A stretch of DNA of 64,000 nucleotides from CAZLMW01 sp964560875 (lineage in GTDB: Bacteria; Myxococcota_A; UBA9042): positions 1 through 64,000 of the forward strand of contig CAZLMW010000027.1 in the NCBI GenBank assembly GCA_964560875.1. The letters run 5' to 3'. The position numbers and the translations under genes are program-made. The first letter of the stretch is position 1; every line of letters starts with the position of its first letter. The notes below the pieces were generated by a model. The model did not search any database and was not told the origin of the DNA. It was given only the letters and a program-made list of their open reading frames with translations. Below are positions 58,691 through 64,000 of the stretch, one piece after another.

Positions 58691-61600
58691 CGCCTTGAGG
58701 TGGAGCGTTGCCGGCGCAGCGCGCGCAATGGCCGACATCTTCGGGCCCTTGTGGGATCCGACCCAGCGCATCTTTGTGCCGTTTCTGGTAGGCGGCATCG
58801 CGATCGCGCTGATCGCCGCGATGGTCTCCGGTCGCAACACATCGGCGCTGTTCTCCCCATCTCTGTTTTCCCGTTCGCTTTGGTGGCATCCGTCCGCACG
58901 CATGGACTACCGACTTTGGCTTCTCAAGCGGATCGGACGCGTCGTTGGTCTGCTCGGCTTGCCGTTGGGCGCGTTTGCCATCGCGGCGGCTGTGCTGCGG
59001 GCCCTCAATTCCGGGCTTGGAGCGACGTCACCCCTGCAAAACGCCGAGATTCCGGGGTGGATCGCGACCGTCTGCTTCTCTGCGGTCCTTTTTATCTGCT
59101 GGGACGCGAGTCGCTTCGCTTTGCACTGGGCCGCCCATCGCGTGCCCTGGTTGTGGTCGCTCCACCAGGTACATCATTCCGCCGAGGTACTCACACCGAT
59201 GACGCTGTACCGCGGCCATCCCATCGAGGCGCTGCTGTTCAACCTGCGCGGCGTGCTCGTGACCGGGTCGCTCACCGGCGTCTTCTTTTGGTTGTTCGGC
59301 TCACGAGCGGTCGCGTGGCAGATCCTTGGCGTCGACGCGCTCGGGTTCACGTTCAACGCGCTCGGCGGCAACTTGCGCCACTCGCCCGTCTGGATCAGCT
59401 ACGGGCCGCGCCTCGAGAGATGGCTCATCAGCCCGGTGATGCACCAGCTGCACCACACGCCCGCCTGCTGCCACACCAACCTCGGCACCTGGCTGGCCGT
59501 CTGGGACCGTCTTGCGGGAACCCTCGAGCCCGCCGGTGAGCGACGTGAGCTGACGTTTGGCCTGCCCGACGACGTGCTCAACCACCGGCCGCGTTCGGTC
59601 GTCTCGTCGCTGCTCGATCCCCTTGGCCTGCGTCCCCGTCACGCGGCCGCCGCCATCGCCATCGCCGCTGCGACCCTGATCGCCGTCATGTTCGGGACCG
59701 CCGGCAGCGCGCAAGCCCAGGTCGTCACGAAGCTCCCCGCCGCCGTGACACCGGTTAAAGCCAAGACTCCGGCAAAGGCCAAACGACGCGCCTACCGCCC
59801 GCGCCTCGCACGCATCGCCAAGGGCACCAAGAGGCTGCGCCGCATCACCGTCTTCGGCCGTCGCAAGAAACGCCGGGCGATGCCGGGTTCGGCCCACGAG
59901 ATCGGCCCCAAGCAGCTGCAGCGCTTCGAGCACAACGATCCCCACCGCGCGATCGCCGAAGCGCCCGGCGTGTATTTCCGCGAGGAAGACGGCTACGGAC
60001 TGCGCCCCAACATCGGCATGCGCGGCGTCTCGGCCGAACGGTCCGCCAAGATCGCGCTGATGGAAGACGGCATCCCGATCGCGCCCGCCCCGTACGCAGC
60101 GCCCGCGGCCTATTACTTCCCGCTCGTCACCCGGATGGAGCGCATCGAGGTCCTCAAAGGGCCGGCCGCCATCCGCCATGGCCCCAACACCGTCGCCGGG
60201 GCCCTCAACCTGTCCTCGGCGCGGCCGCCTGACCATCTGTCGCTGTTTGCGGATCTCGCTGGCGGCAACACGTTCTACCGAAAGGCGCACCTGCGTTACG
60301 GCGACCGCGCGGGCAGCTGGTCGTGGCTGATCGAGGGCGTGCACCTGGGCTCGGACGGCTTCAAGGAGCTGTCGTACGGCGGCAAAGACAACACCTGGAC
60401 GGGGTTTTCGAAGTACGACGGCAGCATCTCGCTCCGCTATCGGGCGCCTGCAGGGGCGCGGCGCCACACGTTGCTGCTGCGCATCGGGCATTCGCGCGAA
60501 ACGTCCAATGAGACGTACACGGGACTGAGCCGCGACGACTTCGAGAAGACGCCTCAGAAGCGGTACACGGCGACGCACCTCGACGAGATGACGTGGCAAC
60601 ACAACAGTGTCCGGCTGATCGATGACATCGCGCTGACAAGCTCGTTCAACCTGCGGACGACGCTATACGTCAACGATTTCGCCCGCGATTGGCGCAAGCT
60701 GAACGGATTCACGGGGGACCGGTCGTTGGCCGATGTCGTCAAGGCGCCCACGTCGGGTGCCAACGCCATTTACTACAACGTGCTCAGCGGCAAATCGGAC
60801 ACCGTGACCGAATCGGAGCGCGTGGTTATCGGCACCAATGCGCGGACGTTCCGCGCTATGGGGCTTCAGCTGGCGCTGGACGGGACCGGTAAAGCGTTTG
60901 GGGTCGAACATGAGCTCGAGTTGGGTGTCCGCATTCATCGCGACGAGGTCGATCGCAAACAGCTCGAAGACTCGTACGCCATGCGGTCCAATGAGCTGGC
61001 CGAGCGCAAGGACCGCCCGATGACCCTCAGCGCGATGGCCTACGCAACCGCGTTCGCCGGATGGGTGCAGGACAGCATCAAAGTCGGCCACCTCACGGTG
61101 ACCGCTGGGACGCGTTTGGAATTGGTGCAGACCGACTGGCAAGACCGGCTCGACGGCAAAAACGACGCGGACGGCAGCTACAACGCGGTCATTCCGGGGC
61201 TCGGCGTGCTCTACAAGCTGTCCAAACCGTTGGCGTTGCTCGCGGGAGTCAATCGCGGATTCGTCCCGGTGGCGCCCGGGCAGCAGGGCAATGCGACGCC
61301 CGAATCGAGCTGGAACGGGGAGCTCGGCGCGCGCTGGACGGCCCGGCGGCTGCGCGGTGACGTCGTCGGGTTCTGGAGCGAGTACGGTAACTTGAAAGGA
61401 ACATGCACCTTCAGCGCGGGCTGCAATCCTGCGGCGGTGGGCACGGAATTCAACGGCGGCGCGGTCCGCACGATGGGGCTCGAAGCGTCGGTCGAGACGT
61501 TGTTCAAGCCGGCCAAAGGTCTGCGCGTCCCGCTGCGGCTGAGCTACACGTTCACCAGGTCGCGTTTTCAGACCGCCTTCTTGTCGACAAATCCGCAGTG

Positions 61601-62000
61601 GGGGCGCATCGAGATCGGCGACGAGCAGCCGTATGTGCCGCCTCACCAACTCAGCGTGCAGGCGGGTATCGGTACGCGCCGCTGGGAGCTCAACGCGGCA
61701 TACCGCTTCACCGCAGCGATGCGCGATTCGGCCGGGCAGGGCGACGACGGGTTGATGACCGATGCGGCGCACGTAATCGACGCGTCCGGCTCGTTCGCCA
61801 TCAAGCGCTGGTTGAAGCTGTACGTGACCGTGAACAATGTGCTCGATGCCGTCTACGTGACCAGCCATCGGCCGTTCGGTGTGCGTCCCGGCATGACCCG
61901 GCTCGTCATCGGTGGCATCAAGCTGGACTGGTCGCCGCGGGCGCGGATCCCCGGGCCGAAGAAGCACCAGGGCAAGCCCACGGCAAAAGCTGTCGAATAG
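58680..62000 (+). CDS. Fatty acid hydroxylase/sterol desaturase fused to a FecA-like TonB-dependent receptor
   Basis: 1106 aa in one uninterrupted frame. Residues 1-318: inner-membrane fatty acid hydroxylase/sterol desaturase with its three His clusters HWAAH (149-153), HQVHH (162-166) and HQLHH (255-259) and several membrane segments. Residues 319-346: a hydrophobic stretch ending SAQA, which looks like a signal peptide with cleavage before Gln347. No ATG or GTG precedes it at a suitable place, so it is translated only as part of the fusion. Then a TonB-box-like ITVFG, a plug (APGVYFREEDGYGLRPNIGMR...RIEVLKGPAAIRHGPNTVAG) and a beta-barrel. A Lys/Pro-rich tail of 20 residues follows the last strand. 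No STN signalling domain is present. The pathway is probably iron or haem uptake from gene context. Confidence 0.85.
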   Translation: MPIDALRWSVAGAARAMADIFGPLWDPTQRIFVPFLVGGIAIALIAAMVSGRNTSALFSPSLFSRSLWWHPSARMDYRLWLLKRIGRVVGLLGLPLGAFAIAAAVLRALNSGLGATSPLQNAEIPGWIATVCFSAVLFICWDASRFALHWAAHRVPWLWSLHQVHHSAEVLTPMTLYRGHPIEALLFNLRGVLVTGSLTGVFFWLFGSRAVAWQILGVDALGFTFNALGGNLRHSPVWISYGPRLERWLISPVMHQLHHTPACCHTNLGTWLAVWDRLAGTLEPAGERRELTFGLPDDVLNHRPRSVVSSLLDPLGLRPRHAAAAIAIAAATLIAVMFGTAGSAQAQVVTKLPAAVTPVKAKTPAKAKRRAYRPRLARIAKGTKRLRRITVFGRRKKRRAMPGSAHEIGPKQLQRFEHNDPHRAIAEAPGVYFREEDGYGLRPNIGMRGVSAERSAKIALMEDGIPIAPAPYAAPAAYYFPLVTRMERIEVLKGPAAIRHGPNTVAGALNLSSARPPDHLSLFADLAGGNTFYRKAHLRYGDRAGSWSWLIEGVHLGSDGFKELSYGGKDNTWTGFSKYDGSISLRYRAPAGARRHTLLLRIGHSRETSNETYTGLSRDDFEKTPQKRYTATHLDEMTWQHNSVRLIDDIALTSSFNLRTTLYVNDFARDWRKLNGFTGDRSLADVVKAPTSGANAIYYNVLSGKSDTVTESERVVIGTNARTFRAMGLQLALDGTGKAFGVEHELELGVRIHRDEVDRKQLEDSYAMRSNELAERKDRPMTLSAMAYATAFAGWVQDSIKVGHLTVTAGTRLELVQTDWQDRLDGKNDADGSYNAVIPGLGVLYKLSKPLALLAGVNRGFVPVAPGQQGNATPESSWNGELGARWTARRLRGDVVGFWSEYGNLKGTCTFSAGCNPAAVGTEFNGGAVRTMGLEASVETLFKPAKGLRVPLRLSYTFTRSRFQTAFLSTNPQWGRIEIGDEQPYVPPHQLSVQAGIGTRRWELNAAYRFTAAMRDSAGQGDDGLMTDAAHVIDASGSFAIKRWLKLYVTVNNVLDAVYVTSHRPFGVRPGMTRLVIGGIKLDWSPRARIPGPKKHQGKPTAKAVE

Positions 62001-62068
62001 TTCGGCGCGCGGCAGCGTCCTTTGCATGGTGGCCGGATTCCGCGGCCGCTACGCCCTGGGAGGACACC

Positions 62069-62983
62069 ATGCGCTCGCTCACCGTCGCCGCCGCCGTTGC
62101 TTCAATCGCCCTCGCCACAACGCTGCTCGCACCTATCGAGGCCCAGGCGGCACGCAGCCGGCGCAAGGCCACCGCGAGCAAGACCCGTAGCAAAGCTCGA
62201 ACAGTCCGCTCCACCAAGGCACGGCGGTCCAAGGTCAAGTCCAAGCGTCGTGCCAAGAGAGCGCGCCACATGCCCGCCCCCCGCGGTGCGCCACGGTCTT
62301 TGCCGTTCCGCCCCGGTGAACGCCTCACCTACGAGGTGACCTGGCTCGGCGTGCCCGTTGCCACCGCCACATTCGAGGTCGGGCCCGCGTCCCGGCATCG
62401 CGGCAGACCGGCATGGAAGTTCCGCATGCGCGCCAACACCAACAAGTACGCCGACGCCATCTACAAGGTGCGCGATGACATGCACAGCTGGGCAAACGCG
62501 CGGATGACCCGCTCTGTCCACTTCCGCAAGAAGCAGCGCGAAGGCAGCTACCACCGCGACGTGAAGCTGCACTTCGACCACCGCCGCGGCCGCATCATCT
62601 ACCAGAACCAGTGGCGCAAATACCCGCCACGTAAGCTGTACAAGGACAGCTACGACCCGCTCGCGCTCGTCTACGGGTTCCGCCGCTACAAGGTCACCAA
62701 GCCCGGCAAGATGGAGATGAGCGCCACCGATGGCCTCAAGACCATTCGCGCTGACGTGCATGTGCTGGGCCGCGAAAACGTCACGGTCGGCGACGTGGTC
62801 TACCGCTGTTGGAAGGTGCAGCCCCAGCTCAAGGACGTCGGCGGGATCTTCAAGCGCAGCAATAACGCGAAGATGACCGTTTGGTTCTCCGACGACGACC
62901 ACCGCGTGCCGGTCAAGCTCGAGTCCGAGGTCATCATCGGCTCGTTCGTCGCGACGCTGAAAAAGGTCGAGGGCGCGCGCTAG
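62069..62983 (+). CDS. DUF3108-family secreted protein
   Basis: 304 aa from ATG 62069 behind GGAGGA. Signal peptide ends near IEAQAA (about 26), followed by a very basic Lys/Arg/Ser-rich segment (residues 28-75). The DUF3108 fold starts at FRPGERLTYEVTWLGVPVATATFEV and continues with YKVRDDMHSWAN, YDPLALVYGFRRYK, RADVHVLGRENVTVGDVVYRCWKVQP and VWFSDDDHRVPVKLES. DUF3108 proteins are periplasmic and of unknown function. Located 68 nt after the TonB-receptor fusion, so probably part of the same operon. Confidence 0.85.
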   Translation: MRSLTVAAAVASIALATTLLAPIEAQAARSRRKATASKTRSKARTVRSTKARRSKVKSKRRAKRARHMPAPRGAPRSLPFRPGERLTYEVTWLGVPVATATFEVGPASRHRGRPAWKFRMRANTNKYADAIYKVRDDMHSWANARMTRSVHFRKKQREGSYHRDVKLHFDHRRGRIIYQNQWRKYPPRKLYKDSYDPLALVYGFRRYKVTKPGKMEMSATDGLKTIRADVHVLGRENVTVGDVVYRCWKVQPQLKDVGGIFKRSNNAKMTVWFSDDDHRVPVKLESEVIIGSFVATLKKVEGAR

Positions 62984-63064
62984 AATTCAGCTTCAAACAC
63001 CACGCAGACTTGATTGGGGTCGTGCAAACGGCGGCAACGCACCACAGACATTGCGAAACAAGCG

Positions 63065-63092
63065 TTGGGAACAGTTCGTGTTGCCCTATGAT
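63065..63092 (+). promoter_or_regulatory. Candidate promoter of the haemerythrin gene
   Basis: TTGGGA (63065-63070) and TATGAT (63087-63092) with a 16-nt spacer, 40 nt before the start codon. A similar ctatgatgg element lies at 3771-3779. Confidence 0.4.
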
Positions 63093-63132
63093 GGTCGTGT
63101 CGCCGTTGCTGCGAGCGGCGCGAAGGAGAGCC

Positions 63133-63567
63133 ATGATGGGCGTATTCGAATGGTCCCCGGTCTATGAGACCGGCGTCGAGTCGATCGACACACAGCATCG
63201 CTACCTGATGGACATGGTCAACGACATGTTCGCCGCCGTCGTGCTGGACAACGGCGAAGCGGTTATCGACATGATGCTCGACCGCCTCGTCAAATACACC
63301 CGGCGCCATTTCGCGTTCGAAGAAGCCCTGTTGCGCCGCGGCGGCGACCCCGGATACGACGAGCACTGCGCCAAACATCGGGAGCTGCTCGGCGAGGTCG
63401 AAGAGCTGGCGGCGCGGCGCGGAAATGGCAGTCAACACGTAGACGAAGACACCCTTGACCTGCTTTGTGACTGGCTGACCTGTCATATCCGCGACGAGGA
63501 CACCGCGCATGCGAGGTACATGCGCCGCGGCAGTCGCTTGAGCGTGGTCGAATCGGTCGCCGCGTAA
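63133..63567 (+). CDS. Bacteriohaemerythrin
   Basis: 144 aa from ATG 63133; the second codon is also ATG (63136), which has better spacing to AAGGAG, so either may be used. All seven di-iron ligands are present in order: His22, His59 with Glu63 (HFAFEE), His78 and His82 (HCAKH), His118 and Asp123 (HIRDED). The length fits a single-domain haemerythrin, which binds O2 at a carboxylate-bridged di-iron site for oxygen storage or sensing. No signal peptide. Its promoter appears separate from that of the iron-type operon upstream. Confidence 0.92.
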   Translation: MMGVFEWSPVYETGVESIDTQHRYLMDMVNDMFAAVVLDNGEAVIDMMLDRLVKYTRRHFAFEEALLRRGGDPGYDEHCAKHRELLGEVEELAARRGNGSQHVDEDTLDLLCDWLTCHIRDEDTAHARYMRRGSRLSVVESVAA

Positions 63568-63636
63568 CCTGTCCAACGATCGGCCCACGCCAGTGCGGCC
63601 CCTTGCGCACTGGCCGCGTGAGCGTACGATTCGCTT

Positions 63637-64000
63637 ATGGCCAAAGCACCCGAGATTGGACCGTTCGGCGCGGCAATTCCGCCAGACGCCGAGGTCAAGC
63701 ATGCAGACGACGACCTCGCGACCTTTCGTGCGAATGCGCGGATAGCCGATGTCATCGCGTTCTACGAAGCGGTCTACGGTCCCACCGAGGGGCTGGACGT
63801 CGCCGCCAATCGTGATGCTGACCCGATCAGCGTATGCGTCACATCCGGGCCGAAGTGCCCCGACGCCCAGTTCGCGATGATCACCGCGGTCGCCGTGCCG
63901 AAAGAAGCCAAGCAGGTCGACATCGTCATCACACGCCGCGAAGACGAAGAAGAAGACGACTACCCGGACAGCAGCCCCTGGGCCGAGCCGGAAGGTCCTC
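63637..64000 (+). CDS. Partial CDS, 5' end, unknown product
   Basis: ATG at 63637 opens 121 codons running off the right edge (starts MAKAPEIGPFGAAIPPDAEV). The sequence is acidic, with EEEDDYPDSSPWAEPEG at the end of the visible part and paired Cys (VCVTSGPKCPDAQF). No signal peptide or known domain was recognised. Ribosome-binding site is weak. It has good codon use and no competing frame, so it is probably a real gene. Confidence 0.65.
   Translation, partial: MAKAPEIGPFGAAIPPDAEVKHADDDLATFRANARIADVIAFYEAVYGPTEGLDVAANRDADPISVCVTSGPKCPDAQFAMITAVAVPKEAKQVDIVITRREDEEEDDYPDSSPWAEPEGP

Noticed and set aside
58680..62000. FecA-type receptor with sigma/anti-sigma signalling
   Set aside because: No STN domain precedes the plug and no FecI/FecR genes are nearby.

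Overview
The window is GC-rich, densely coded DNA that looks like a chromosome segment of a myxobacterium-like bacterium (Myxococcota or a relative). This is inferred from gene content: several secreted lipoproteins with Asp-Ala-Gly/Asp-Ser-Gly linker repeats, giant lipoproteins built from Cys-rich CDDGNxCTxDxC repeats, a Ser/Thr kinase, a zinc-ribbon/GspF protein and MauG-like cytochromes. No tRNA, rRNA, CRISPR array, complete insertion sequence or prophage was seen. Both ends cut through genes.

Layout. 0-5 kb: a minus-strand cluster (partial gene, zinc-ribbon/GspF-like membrane protein, P-domain/fibrinogen-like secreted protein), then a GNAT acetyltransferase and a TerC-family membrane protein. 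5-16.6 kb: an 805-aa Cys-rich lipoprotein, a MerR regulator and a 2663-aa modular lipoprotein. 16.7-20 kb: two CBS-pair proteins, TetR, BioY and a lipoprotein. 20-25 kb: a minus-strand run of a four-module VKOR-DsbA-FGE-like-TlpA thiol protein, a c-type cytochrome lipoprotein and a UDP-sugar pyrophosphorylase. 25-33 kb: two SDRs, an SGNH-like hydrolase, an ACP/acyl-ligase/ketoreductase operon divergent from a hexapeptide acyltransferase, a 2-hydroxyacid dehydrogenase, a TfoX_N protein and an ATP-grasp ligase. 32.8-37.7 kb: a di-haem cytochrome, an alpha/beta hydrolase lipoprotein and two small secreted proteins. 37.7-46.5 kb: a membrane metallophosphoesterase, two large genes broken head-to-head at about 43.18 kb, and a metzincin-like lipoprotein. 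46.7-50.7 kb: DTW-domain protein, methyltransferase, three gene fragments and a TauE-type permease. 50.7-55.8 kb: a phosphoesterase lipoprotein and an SRPBCC-DUF5939-Ser/Thr kinase. 55.8-63 kb: a probable iron-regulated operon (DUF4856 lipoprotein, imelysin-like protein, desaturase/TonB-receptor fusion, DUF3108 protein). 63-64 kb: a bacteriohaemerythrin and a partial gene.

How the parts may work together (inference). Several large envelope proteins carry many cysteines, and the VKOR-DsbA-FGE-TlpA fusion is a plausible oxidative-folding or thiol-relay factor for such proteins. The 56-63 kb genes look like an outer-membrane metal-uptake unit behind Fur-like palindromes. A palindrome at the MerR promoter recurs in front of the di-haem cytochrome operon 24 kb away, suggesting a small regulon. 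The most unusual objects are the four-module thiol protein, the inner-membrane desaturase translated in one chain with a TonB receptor through an internal signal peptide, the DUF5939-kinase fusion, and the shared MerR-linked operator. The junctions near 43.18, 48.61 and 49.07 kb may be real rearrangements or assembly errors.
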